Assembly (NCBI GenBank): GCA_002478145.1
Contig: DLMI01000141.1
Location: 1-64,000, forward strand
DNA length: 64,000 nucleotides
Direction: 5' to 3'
DNA from: Acidobacteria bacterium UBA7540
GTDB lineage: Bacteria; Acidobacteriota; Terriglobia; UBA7540
Shown piece after piece: positions 50,150 to 58,555 of this stretch (the stretch's first letter is position 1; every line of letters begins with the position of its first letter). Position numbers and translations under genes: made by a program. The notes under the pieces were generated by a model, which saw only the letters and a program-made list of their open reading frames with translations, ran no database searches and was not told where the DNA came from.

Positions 50150-50614
50150 TTAGCGTGTCTTTACCGCGATTGCGGTAATCTCAACACGAGCCTTGCTGAC
50201 CAACGCCGCCACCTGCACCGTTGCGCGCGCCGGCCTCGGCTCAGGGAAAAAGGTCTTGTAGACCTTGTTCATTTCCCCGAATTCAGCGATGTCCGCGAGA
50301 TAGACGTTCACAGACACCACATCTGTCATCTGCAGGCCGGCAGCTTCCACGATTTTCTTGATGTTCTCCAGTGCTGCCTGGGTTTCGGGCCCAATTCCTC
50401 CCGGGCGCAGCTTACCCTCGTCCAATCCCTCCTGCCCGGCGACGTAGAGGGTGTTGCCCACCAGGATGCCGTTGCTAAAGGGCAGTCCTTCTGCAGTTCC
50501 AGGCGGATTAATGGCGCGTTTTGCCGAGTTGAGGGGCTGGCCAGCAGCCATAAGCATGGCTGCCGCCCAGAAGGTAATTCCCAAAACTACCAACTTCGTC
50601 ACTGTTTTGATCAC
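50150..50614 (-). CDS. Exported RidA-family imine deaminase
   Basis: A 154-residue RidA/YjgF protein with an N-terminal signal peptide (MIKTVTKLVVLGITFWAAAM then LMAAG). The mature domain has the trimeric RidA fold: LPFSNGILVGNTLYVAGQEG, GPETQAALENIKKIVEAAG, and FPEPRPARATVQVAAL containing the conserved arginine that binds the substrate carboxylate. RidA hydrolyses reactive enamine/imine products of PLP enzymes. Location between the amidohydrolase and the SelA-like gene, and export like both, make a shared periplasmic pathway very likely. Confidence 0.88.
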   Translation of the reverse strand: MIKTVTKLVVLGITFWAAAMLMAAGQPLNSAKRAINPPGTAEGLPFSNGILVGNTLYVAGQEGLDEGKLRPGGIGPETQAALENIKKIVEAAGLQMTDVVSVNVYLADIAEFGEMNKVYKTFFPEPRPARATVQVAALVSKARVEITAIAVKTR

Positions 50615-50639
50615 CGGGACAAGTCCTCCTTCCTCCTGA

Positions 50640-50757
50640 TGTCATTCCGAGCGCAGCGAGGAATCTGGCTCTGATTCCTTTTTTCACTGGAGCGATGGGG
50701 GGATTTCGCTAATCCTGGAGTTCCAGAGCGAGATTCCTCGCTGCGCTCGGAATGACA
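50640..50757. repeat. Palindromic repeat family copy, inside the amidohydrolase-RidA spacer
   Basis: TGTCATTCCGAGCGCAGCGA with the complementary right end CTCGGAATGACA. Additional fragments (AGGAATGACAGCTTTCACA) follow up to 50800. It may have been inserted into the operon. Confidence 0.85.
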
Positions 50758-50811
50758 CCTTTCACATAGGAATGACAGCTTTCACATTCACTCGGAATGG
50801 CAGCTTTCATG

Positions 50812-52173
50812 CTAATTTCTCGGGTAGTCGTCCGCCCGCGCCGGAGGGGAGCTGCCCGATTCCGGCGTGGTGAAGTACTGCTTGGGGGCCTTCTCCCACT
50901 CGACCATGCTCAGACCCGAGGGATCGTACAGGATTCGCCCGGCCCGAATGGTCATGCGGGCAACTACCTTTACCCTTCCATCCATCCTGGCATATCCGTC
51001 GTCGATGAAACCGAAGTGACCGTGGAGTACTTCGAGTACAGCGACATCCGCTTCGTGTCCGACTGACAAGGTTCCTAGATCCGGGCGGCGGATTTCACTC
51101 GCCGGGTTGACCGTGGACCTTCGAATGGTGTCCTCCAGCGGCACGCCCATAGCGAGGAACTTCGACATCACTTCGGTCATACTAAGAACAGTGAAATCTC
51201 CCAGGTGCAGGTCCGTCGATATGGAATCCGGAATGAATCCTTGCTTTACTGCGGGCACGGCGTTCCGGAACCAGAAACTGCCCGCCCCATGCCCTACGTC
51301 AAAGACCACTCCGCGCCGCCGCGCCTCTCCTAGGATAGGATTAAGCTTGCCGTCGGCAAGCAGGATGGGAAATTGCTGCGCAAACACGTGCGTGTGAATA
51401 TCACCCGGCCGCATCTTCTTCAAGATGAGGTCGGCGTAGGTCCGCTCCGGGCGGGGCCAGAAATCGAACATTACCGGCACATTGGCTAACCTGCCACATT
51501 CTTCGGCCTGATCCACGGCGGCCCAGGGTGTATGCACCGCGTCCCAGGGTTTCTCTGTCCAGTAGTGCGCCGTCTTCACTCCGACAATGACATCCTGGAA
51601 TTTCTTGATAGTCTGGGCACAGAGTTGGGGATCCATCTGCTCGATGGTTTGCTCGAGGCCGCCGTTCATACCATTAGCGACGATATTAAGGAAAGCCAGC
51701 ACCCGCACTTTGGCGTGGTCGATGACTTCCTCCTTTTCTTGCAGGAAGGTATCGGCCCCGGCGGTTCCCGCGTCCACAACCGTGGTCACTCCTGCCGTAA
51801 GCGCCACGTCCGCCGGGATACCCAAGGGGGCGGTGCGTGAGCGTGCTTCCGGCGCAAACCAGTTAAGGGGAGCTCCCCCGTGGCCCACATGAAAGTGAAT
51901 ATCGATAAGGCCGGGAGTTACGTACAGGCCGGATACATCGACCACTTTCTCCGCCTCGCTTGCCGGAATGCTCTCGGCCACTGCCGCTATCTTCCCCCCT
52001 GAAATCGCCACATCGGCGATTTTATCGACGTCGTTGGCGGGGTCAATTACATGGCCGCCTTTCAAGAGAAGGTCATAATGCGACGCCTGTGCCGCGGCGG
52101 GAAGTTGCGACCCGAGCGCAATTGTGAATGCCCAGCTAAGGGCGAAGAATCCCGCTTTCCCCCACGTCCACAT
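50812..52173 (-). CDS. Exported amidohydrolase/deacetylase-family metalloenzyme
   Basis: A 453-residue amidohydrolase with a Sec signal peptide (about 1-29, ending LPAAAQA). The TIM-barrel metal site is visible: His93 and His95 in DIHFHVGHGG, carboxylated Lys200 in VGVKTAHYW, then FDVGHGAGSFWF and Asp in ISTDLHLGD. The family (EF_0837/dihydroorotase-like deacetylases) is usually encoded beside SelA-like DgaE homologues, as here. It may deacylate an N-acyl amino compound to feed the PLP enzyme. It is first in the predicted operon; RidA and the SelA-like gene follow. The natural substrate is unknown. Confidence 0.88.
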   Translation of the reverse strand: MWTWGKAGFFALSWAFTIALGSQLPAAAQASHYDLLLKGGHVIDPANDVDKIADVAISGGKIAAVAESIPASEAEKVVDVSGLYVTPGLIDIHFHVGHGGAPLNWFAPEARSRTAPLGIPADVALTAGVTTVVDAGTAGADTFLQEKEEVIDHAKVRVLAFLNIVANGMNGGLEQTIEQMDPQLCAQTIKKFQDVIVGVKTAHYWTEKPWDAVHTPWAAVDQAEECGRLANVPVMFDFWPRPERTYADLILKKMRPGDIHTHVFAQQFPILLADGKLNPILGEARRRGVVFDVGHGAGSFWFRNAVPAVKQGFIPDSISTDLHLGDFTVLSMTEVMSKFLAMGVPLEDTIRRSTVNPASEIRRPDLGTLSVGHEADVAVLEVLHGHFGFIDDGYARMDGRVKVVARMTIRAGRILYDPSGLSMVEWEKAPKQYFTTPESGSSPPARADDYPRN

Positions 52174-52715
52174 TATGCGCCCCCCTTTTTTCGGAAGAAT
52201 CCGTTTCGCAGTCTTAAGGCCAACCTCGAAGAGATTGCTCGGAACGGATGGGTGTGCTTGGTGGAGCCCCGGAATGGATTCACTGAGCGTGAAAAGCCGA
52301 TCCCGTCATATCCGGCCCCTAGCTTATCCCTCACCACGTGCTATTTCAAGCCCGTGGTCGCGAGTAAAGCGTTCGTCGTACGCCATTCAGTCAAAATGGT
52401 GGGACGGTGCGGCATGTGACGCTGCCCTACGAGGCCCATGGCTACGTGGGGCTGGAATCGGTGGAGCACACGCTGTGGGAGATGCTCACCTGGTACGACT
52501 GTTGGGTGAAAAATGCCCCCGCATCCGCCAGCGTAACGGCGAAATAAGAATCACAGCGCGGCATAGCCGCAACCAAAACCAGATTCTTCGCTACGCTGCG
52601 CTCCGCTTCCGCCGCGGCGGGACATGTCATCCTGATCCCGCCTTACGGGAGAAGGATCTGCTTTTCTTCGCGCCTCGCGATGAAGTTGGCGCCTACTGGC
52701 GGTCCCTTTCAACTC
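52174..52715. other. Intergenic region with a peptidase relic and repeat fragment
   Basis: Between the divergent amidohydrolase and small protein genes lies a 160-bp S9 peptidase fragment (52388-52547) and a half copy of the palindromic repeat family (about 52622-52660, TGTCATCCTGATCC). Nothing else coding is convincing. Confidence 0.5.
52388..52547 (+). pseudogene. C-terminal fragment of an S9 (prolyl oligopeptidase-like) peptidase
   Basis: The plus-strand frame ending at the TAA 52545-52547 reads NGGTVRHVTLPYEAHGY, then GLESVEHTLWEMLTWYDCWVKNA. This is the extreme C-terminus of S9C glutamyl-endopeptidase/acylaminoacyl-peptidase proteins, including the catalytic-histidine motif (HGY) region. 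Nothing upstream encodes the rest of the enzyme, and no start codon with a ribosome site precedes it. It is therefore a gene remnant, probably left by a deletion or rearrangement. Confidence 0.6.
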
Positions 52716-52964
52716 CTAAGCTTGGGGCCGGAGCTTCAGGCGGCTCTTGCTCGCTTCCAGGAAAGCCCGCAGGTCCTCTGCGGCATCGAGCAGCCTGATC
52801 CACTGTTCGTAATAGAGGGTCACCGGAAAGCGCCCCAATCCGTAGACGCTCACGCCCCCCTTGTCGCCGACCTTGAACTCCAGCTTCCCACTTTGTTTCG
52901 ATCCCAGTTGCTTCTCAAGCTGGGCAATCCGGGCCATCAAATCTTCTTTGGTTGCCTCTGACAT
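52716..52964 (-). CDS. Small conserved hypothetical protein
   Basis: An 82-residue protein. A short N-terminal coiled coil (KEDLMARIAQLEKQLG) leads into a conserved-looking core, LEFKVGDKGGVSVYGLGRFPVTLYYEQW, then a helix RLLDAAEDLRAFLEASKSRL. The core is a pattern I recognise from widespread uncharacterised bacterial proteins. The start at 52964 has an AGGAGG site 9 bp away; the ATG three codons earlier is too close to it. No function can be given. Confidence 0.7.
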   Translation of the reverse strand: MSEATKEDLMARIAQLEKQLGSKQSGKLEFKVGDKGGVSVYGLGRFPVTLYYEQWIRLLDAAEDLRAFLEASKSRLKLRPQA

Positions 52965-52973
52965 CGGACGCAT

Positions 52974-53431
52974 CCTCCTGCCGTAGACCGATTGTCGCGC
53001 TACTCTTGTTCAGTCCCCGGCTCCGTTCCCGACAACGCGGGTCGATGCGTAGCACAAACGCGTTGCCAGTTTCGCGAACCCGCTATGATAACCGATTTTG
53101 CCCTAACGAAACAGCCGGGCCAAATCCTCACTCTCGTGTCGCACACCACGGTAGGGCTTTTACGGCAATGGTAGTGCCCTAGTATGGGACGTAGGGCCGG
53201 GTCCCGCCTTGCGGGACCGGCCCAGGCCGCCCCGTCCCGCCATGGCGGGAGAGGAGGCGGCCCTACGTTCGAATTGGGGCACCACCAGGGTCGCGTCAAA
53301 GTCCCCGAAAGGTAACATCCCAAAGCGGCTCTGCCGCGACCCTGGGGACACCACCACGGCGATTGATTTCGGGTTTCCAAAATGGTAAATTATTACAAGG
53401 GAATCGCCCGCCGGCAAGGGGGGACGGAACC
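52974..53431. other. Intergenic region with a GTAGGGCC palindrome
   Basis: About 460 bp without a gene. It includes an inverted-repeat element (53191-53267) and the upstream region of the coiled-coil protein gene. Open frames here look non-coding. Confidence 0.5.
53191..53267. repeat. Palindromic repeat, GTAGGGCC family (copy 1)
   Basis: GTAGGGCCGGGTCCCGC opens and GGCGGCCCTAC closes the element, with internal GTCCCGC-CTT-GCGGGAC and GTCCCGCCATGGCGGGA hairpins. A shorter copy lies at 62421-62461. Confidence 0.7.
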
Positions 53432-54391
53432 ATGAAGTGTCCAATCGCAAGAGTTTTGACCATGGCCCTGGTTTTGGGTCTGGGGAGTGGCATAGCCCCG
53501 GCACAGAATTCGACGAGTTCAGTGCCGCTTGGTGATCTTGCACGCCAACTCAAAGCACAGCGCGCAAAGTCCGGAGAAAAGTCCAAGGTCTTCACCAACG
53601 ACGACCTCGCCACCCTGTCGCCGTCCACAACCGCCAAGGAGACAAGCGGGAATGAAGCCGGGAAGGAATCCGCGAAAGCGCCCCCGGCTGAAACGGAGGA
53701 GCAAACGCACGGGGAAAAGTATTACCGCGAGCGCATGAGCAAACTACAAGATCGGTTGCAAATCGACCAGCGAGAACTCAGTGTGCTCGAGCAAAAACTG
53801 GGCCAAAATCAGATGCAATACTATCCCGATCCTAACAAGGGCCTGCTCCAGGAAAGCGGTCCCGCCGCTCTGTCGGATATTCACAAACTGCAAGACCAGA
53901 TCGACAAGAAAAAGGCAGAGATTGCCGCAGATCAGGAGGCTATCGATGACCTCCGAGAGCAACTGCGGCGCGAAGGCGGTGACGCGGGGTGGCTTCGTGC
54001 GGAGGCCTCGGCGGGACAAACCAGGGAGGCACAGGAGAGGGGCCAAGCCGCTAATGAACCGGAGAAGCCGGAAAACAAGAAAGGCACTAAGCAATACTGG
54101 CAAAGCAGGTTCAAATCTGCGCGCGCCCGACTAGCCGACGCCGAAGAACGGCAACAGCTCGCAGAAGACGAATTAAACCTCCTCCAGATTCAGGATGTAC
54201 GCGAGCTGAATCCCAATGTAAAGGCTGAAATTGCCGCCAAGATCAAGGCCAAAGAGGATGAGGTGTCAGGGACGCGAGCGGCGACTGAGGAGGCCCGGAA
54301 AACTCTTGAGAACCTGGAGAACGAATTCAAGGCGAGCGGCGCGCCGGATGAATGGAGTGAAACAGAAGCAGTGACAGAGACCTCCAAGTGA
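53432..54391 (+). CDS. Exported coiled-coil protein
   Basis: A 319-residue protein with a signal peptide (MKCPIARVLTMALVLGLGSG then IAPAQ). The mature part is highly charged and almost wholly helical, with two long coiled coils (about 115-200: YYRERMSKLQDRLQIDQRELSVLEQKL in parts; about 215-310: YWQSRFKSARARLADAEERQQLAEDELNLL in parts). The two halves share a KYYRE/QYWQS-type entry, suggesting internal duplication. It is Lys/Glu/Gln-rich, like periplasmic structural or adaptor proteins. A strong AAGGGGGGA site 8 bp away fixes the start. No family is recognised and no function proposed. Confidence 0.78.
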   Translation: MKCPIARVLTMALVLGLGSGIAPAQNSTSSVPLGDLARQLKAQRAKSGEKSKVFTNDDLATLSPSTTAKETSGNEAGKESAKAPPAETEEQTHGEKYYRERMSKLQDRLQIDQRELSVLEQKLGQNQMQYYPDPNKGLLQESGPAALSDIHKLQDQIDKKKAEIAADQEAIDDLREQLRREGGDAGWLRAEASAGQTREAQERGQAANEPEKPENKKGTKQYWQSRFKSARARLADAEERQQLAEDELNLLQIQDVRELNPNVKAEIAAKIKAKEDEVSGTRAATEEARKTLENLENEFKASGAPDEWSETEAVTETSK

Positions 54392-54605
54392 GTTCTCCGG
54401 TTGTCAGCCATCAGCGGTCAGCTATCAGCTCCAGCCTTTATGCGGCTCAAATCCCACCCTCCTCACTGCCAACTTCCTTCTGCTTTTGGAGAGCCGCCCC
54501 GACAGGCCGGGGCGCTACGCCTACTGCCCAGCTTCGGTCTCCCGACTTCTGACTCCTGACTCCCTCGCGGCAAACAACATGCCAGGAGCTTGCCTCAGCA
54601 GCCGG

Positions 54606-55358
54606 TCAAGCCTTTTCCGCCAGATGGAGTGCCGCAACCCCGCCCGTAAAATTAGCGTAACGGACGTTTTGAAAACCCTCCGCGCACAGTAATTCTGATA
54701 ACGCCTGCTGGTTGGGGAACTTTGACACCGAATCGTGAAGGTACTGGTATGGCCCCCGAACGCCGGAGATCCAGGTCCCAATCTTCGGCAGCATATGGCG
54801 GAAATAGAACCGAAAGAAGAGTCCAAAAACGGGCCAACGAACCTCTGAAAACTCGAGAATGGCAAGGATGCCCTGGGGCTTGAGAACCCGCCGTATCTCC
54901 CTGAGGCCTCTCCCGTAGCTGGCCAGGTTCCGAAAACCGAAAGCCATGGTTGCAACATCCAGAAATTCGTCAGGAAATGGCAAAGCTAGAGTATCCGCCT
55001 CGAGGAACAGCGTTGAGTGACGGCGGGCCTTCGTCTTGGCGAGCAGGAGCATGGGGTGGCAGAAATCCGTCCCGAACACTCTGCCGGCCGAATACAGTTC
55101 CAGCTCGAAGGCAAGGTCACCCGTGCCGCAACAAAGGTCCGCCACCTTGGAATCCGGACGCTCCAGGACGCGGCGCAAAGCCTTCGCAGTGGCCTTCCGC
55201 CAGGCGATGTCCCGACCCGCAGAAAGGAAATGGTTCAGGAAATCATAACGCGGCGCGACCGCCGAAAACATCTTCCGGACCACGCGGGGGGTGGGGTCAA
55301 TGGCGTCCGGAGAACCCGGTGGGCTTTCCCCGAGAGGAGCGTTTGCAGCATCACTCAT
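54606..55358 (-). CDS. menG: Demethylmenaquinone methyltransferase (UbiE/MenG)
   Basis: A 250-residue SAM-dependent methyltransferase that methylates demethylmenaquinone in the last step of menaquinone synthesis. Motif I is ADLCCGTGDLA (73-83). MFSAVAPRYDFLNHFLSAGRD is the family N-terminus, AFGFRNLASYGRGLREIRRVLKPQG the central block in parts, and PYQYLHDSVSKFPNQ is diagnostic of UbiE/MenG. Its start overlaps the aroB stop by 8 bp, so the two genes are translationally coupled. The organism lacks visible ubiquinone genes here, so the MenG name is preferred. Confidence 0.93.
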   Translation of the reverse strand: MSDAANAPLGESPPGSPDAIDPTPRVVRKMFSAVAPRYDFLNHFLSAGRDIAWRKATAKALRRVLERPDSKVADLCCGTGDLAFELELYSAGRVFGTDFCHPMLLLAKTKARRHSTLFLEADTLALPFPDEFLDVATMAFGFRNLASYGRGLREIRRVLKPQGILAILEFSEVRWPVFGLFFRFYFRHMLPKIGTWISGVRGPYQYLHDSVSKFPNQQALSELLCAEGFQNVRYANFTGGVAALHLAEKA

Positions 55359-56439
55359 GCCAGCCGCCCCGCTGCACGTCCCGGAAAGCGGCTTCGACGA
55401 GGTTCATAGGGACTTGATCTGAAATCCGGACTTTGCCGATCCGTTCCGGAATAACCCAGTGAATTCGGCCTCGGACAGCCTTCTTATCCTGCGGCAAAAG
55501 CTCTAAGATTCGGTGCACTCGAAGGCCATGTAGGGTGGGCAGGGGGCTGACCTGCCGCACTAAGCGCGCAATTCGCTCGCCCTCCGCAGGCTCGAGCACT
55601 CCCAACAACTCTGCCAGGCGTGAGACTATGAGAATTCCCCAACCCACCGCCTCCCCATGCAAAAAACGCCTGTAGCCGCTCGCTTCCTCAAGCGCATGGC
55701 CGAAGGTGTGGCCCAGGTTAAGAACACGCCGCAGACCGGCTTCGCGCTCATCGCGGCTCACGACCTCCACTTTGACTTTAGCCGCACGCGCCAGGATTTC
55801 CTCCAAATCCCTGGCCTGCTTCGGAAGAAACCTCGACGCCTTCGCTTCCAACTCTTTGAATAAGCCCGGCCCCGAAAGGATGGCGTGTTTTGCAACTTCA
55901 AAGAAGCCGGACCGGAACGATCGCTCGTCAAGCGAAGCAAGAACCATAGGCTCCGCGAGCACCATGCGCGGGGGGTAAAACGTCCCGAGTAGATTCTTCA
56001 TGGCACGCACGTTGACCGCCGTTTTCCCGCCGATGGAGCTGTCCACCTGGGCCAGGACCGTGGTGGGCACCTGCAGGCAGTCAATGCCGCGCATGTAAGT
56101 GGAGGCGACAAACCCACCCAGGTCGCCAACCACGCCCCCACCAAACGCCACAAGTAGTGAGCGCCGGTCTGCCCCTTTTTCCAGCAACTCAGCCCCAACC
56201 TCCTCCACCATCTTGACGCTTTTCGAATTCTCGCCGGGCGGGACGAACAAGGGCTGGGCGCTTTTCACCCCGCCTTCGCGGAGAAGCTTCTCCCCCCAAC
56301 GCTCCCACAAATGTCTTTCGGTGAGGATGAAAATCGATGAGTAGCGATCTTGTGGGAAGTCGGCGAGGGCCCGCCAAGCCCCGCAACCCACGTTGACGCT
56401 GTACTTGAAACCTTTAGACCTCACCCAGAAACGTTGCAT
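55351..56439 (-). CDS. aroB: 3-dehydroquinate synthase
   Basis: The second shikimate-pathway enzyme, converting DAHP to 3-dehydroquinate with NAD and zinc. The 362-residue protein has GGGVVGDLGGFVASTYMRG (NAD), QVDSSIGGKTAVN, KHAILSGP and LNLGHTFGHALE, which carries zinc-binding histidines. Length is standard. It is followed directly by menG, an arrangement linking chorismate supply with menaquinone synthesis. Other aro genes are not nearby. Confidence 0.95.
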   Translation of the reverse strand: MQRFWVRSKGFKYSVNVGCGAWRALADFPQDRYSSIFILTERHLWERWGEKLLREGGVKSAQPLFVPPGENSKSVKMVEEVGAELLEKGADRRSLLVAFGGGVVGDLGGFVASTYMRGIDCLQVPTTVLAQVDSSIGGKTAVNVRAMKNLLGTFYPPRMVLAEPMVLASLDERSFRSGFFEVAKHAILSGPGLFKELEAKASRFLPKQARDLEEILARAAKVKVEVVSRDEREAGLRRVLNLGHTFGHALEEASGYRRFLHGEAVGWGILIVSRLAELLGVLEPAEGERIARLVRQVSPLPTLHGLRVHRILELLPQDKKAVRGRIHWVIPERIGKVRISDQVPMNLVEAAFRDVQRGGWHE

Positions 56440-56580
56440 ATGTAATCCGTCACCATAGTCAGCCGTCAGCTTTCAGCGGTCAGCTATCAGCTTCCCATTC
56501 TACTTGCAAGTCTTGGGGTTTGGAACCTACCCCCACCTACTACGTACCACCTACCACCTGCCTTCTTCTCGTTGAACCTG

Positions 56581-56609
56581 TTGCAGGCGCGTGATGCCAA
56601 GGCTATCAT
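56581..56609 (+). promoter_or_regulatory. Sigma70-type promoter of nadB, near-leaderless
   Basis: TTGCAG (56581-56586) and TATCAT (56604-56609) are separated by exactly 17 bp. The predicted start, about 56616, lies 3 nt before the ATG at 56619, and no Shine-Dalgarno is present. Confidence 0.6.
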
Positions 56610-56618
56610 TGAAGTGCC

Positions 56619-58232
56619 ATGTCAGGAAAGAGAGAGCTGCAGGTTGATTTCCTTATCCTCGGCGGAGGAATTGCCGGCACGCGGGCCGCCCTTGAACTCG
56701 CCCGAGCCGGTCAGGTTTTGGTTCTGACCAAAGACGAACTGTACGAATCCAGTACGGAATACGCCCAGGGAGGAATCGCCGCGGCCCTGGGTGAGGACGA
56801 TGAAGTAAGACTGCACCTCCATGATACCTTACGTGCCGGCGACGGGTTGTGCCGGGAAAAAGCCGTGCAAATCCTGGTGAGCGAAGGGCCACAGCAGATT
56901 GAGCAGTTAATCGCCTGGGGGATGCGCTTCGACCGCGACGGAAACAAGCTGGCCTTCACGCGCGAGGGGGCGCACAGCCGTTCGCGCGTCCTGCACGCGC
57001 ATGGCGATTCCACCGGCAGCGAAATCCTGCGGGCCTTGATGGCGAAGGCAAAGTCCCGCCGTGCCATCCAGTTCCTGCCTCGCGCCTTTGCGGTCGACCT
57101 ATTGGTGGACGTGAATCGGGTTGGCGGAGTGACCTTTCTCGATGAAAAGACATCCTCGCTCAAGACACTGTACGCCAAAGCGGTGCTGCTGGCGACGGGC
57201 GGGCTCGGGCAGGTTTACAGGGAAACTACAAATCCTCCGATCGCCACGGGTGACGGCGTGGCCATGGCGCACCGCGCGGGCGCGCTGAGCAGCGACATGG
57301 AGTTTGTGCAGTTCCATCCCACGGCCTTGTACGTCAAGGAAGCCCCACGTTTCCTTCTCTCCGAGGCCTTGCGCGGCGAAGGCGCTTATCTTCGCAACAT
57401 TCTCCTGGAACGGTTCATGCCCCGCTATCACGAGGCGGCGGAATTGGCGCCACGCGACATCGTTTCGCGCGCCATTATCATGGAGATGCAAAGGACCAAG
57501 AGCGAATGCGTTTACTTGGACCTCACGGAACTTGAACCCAAGCATGTTATGCAACGCTTTCCAAGAATCTACTCGACTTGCCTGCACTACAACATCGACA
57601 TCACCGCCGACCTCGTCCCCATTCGCCCAGCCGCTCACTACGCTATGGGAGGTGTCGCAACGGACTTGCACGGCGCCACTTCCTTGAAGGGCTTGTACGC
57701 AGCCGGTGAGGTCGCGACCACAGGCGTCCACGGCGCCAACCGTCTGGCCAGCAATTCCCTTCTGGAAGGCTTGGTGTTTGGCGCCAGGGCGGCCTCCGCC
57801 ATGATCGACCAAAGGCGAGAATTCAAGCCACCCCTGCCGCGCAAGGCTCCAAACCCCATAGCAGCCCGCGCTACCCCCGGGCCGGACTTGAATACGCAGG
57901 ACGCTGAGCCGGCGCGCCTGTCGCCGCAAGAAACCGTGAACGAGGTCCGGTGCATTTTGTGGAATAAGGTGGGTATTATCCGCACCGGCAAGGACCTTTG
58001 CAACGCCATCAAGCGGCTCGATTCGGTTGTGCTGGCGGGTCCGCCTGCACCATCCCGTCAGTTTTACGAAGCCCGCAATATTCTACAGGTCGGCAGGATA
58101 ATCACTCGATGTGCCCTGGCGCGGGAGGAGAGCCGCGGCGCCCACTACCGGTCAGATTTCCCCTTGAAGGACGAAGCCACACCAGCGAAGCACTCGTTTG
58201 CAGCAAGACACGCACCCGTCTTCTTCGCCTAG
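56619..58232 (+). CDS. nadB: L-aspartate oxidase
   Basis: This FAD enzyme oxidises L-aspartate to iminoaspartate for quinolinate and NAD synthesis. The 537-residue chain begins with the dinucleotide motif FLILGGGIAGTRAALELA (11-28). Family blocks include SSTEYAQGGIAA, GGLGQVYRETTNPPIATGDG, MEFVQFHPTAL, HYAMGGVATDLHG and GVHGANRLASNSLLEG, the last typical of NadB. nadA and nadC are not adjacent. The C-terminal 20 residues are variable. The predicted promoter implies a leaderless message. Confidence 0.95.
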   Translation: MSGKRELQVDFLILGGGIAGTRAALELARAGQVLVLTKDELYESSTEYAQGGIAAALGEDDEVRLHLHDTLRAGDGLCREKAVQILVSEGPQQIEQLIAWGMRFDRDGNKLAFTREGAHSRSRVLHAHGDSTGSEILRALMAKAKSRRAIQFLPRAFAVDLLVDVNRVGGVTFLDEKTSSLKTLYAKAVLLATGGLGQVYRETTNPPIATGDGVAMAHRAGALSSDMEFVQFHPTALYVKEAPRFLLSEALRGEGAYLRNILLERFMPRYHEAAELAPRDIVSRAIIMEMQRTKSECVYLDLTELEPKHVMQRFPRIYSTCLHYNIDITADLVPIRPAAHYAMGGVATDLHGATSLKGLYAAGEVATTGVHGANRLASNSLLEGLVFGARAASAMIDQRREFKPPLPRKAPNPIAARATPGPDLNTQDAEPARLSPQETVNEVRCILWNKVGIIRTGKDLCNAIKRLDSVVLAGPPAPSRQFYEARNILQVGRIITRCALAREESRGAHYRSDFPLKDEATPAKHSFAARHAPVFFA

Positions 58233-58484
58233 GAAAGCCAGGTTCCAGGTGTCAGGGTGCCTGGCAAACTACTTCGGTCAGTTGTCAGTTGACCCGAGTT
58301 CGCACTGCGGCGATGCTTCGCTGCGCTCTCCTGAAAATCAGCCCCCCGGACACTCATTTTCTCGCGTGGGCCGCCGGCCCGTGGATATTCCGTCCTGCCG
58401 GTCAACCCGCGAAAGCGGGAATCCAGCCAAAGGCCGGTCCGGGGCCGCACAGTTTTGTGCCGTCTTGTCAGCTGCCTGCGCGTC
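58233..58484. other. Intergenic region after nadB, nothing coding seen
   Basis: The 320-bp gap between nadB and the M28 peptidase contains a CCCGCGAAAGCGGGA hairpin near 58411 that could terminate nadB. No gene or other element was identified. Confidence 0.5.
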
Positions 58485-58555
58485 GAGGGGCGCTTACCAG
58501 AACCTACACCCTGACACCCGACACCTGGAACCTGCTCTCCCGCCCGTCGCGGGAG

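Noticed and set aside
57099..57929. 276-residue frame opposite nadB
   Set aside because: Antisense shadow of the conserved nadB coding sequence.
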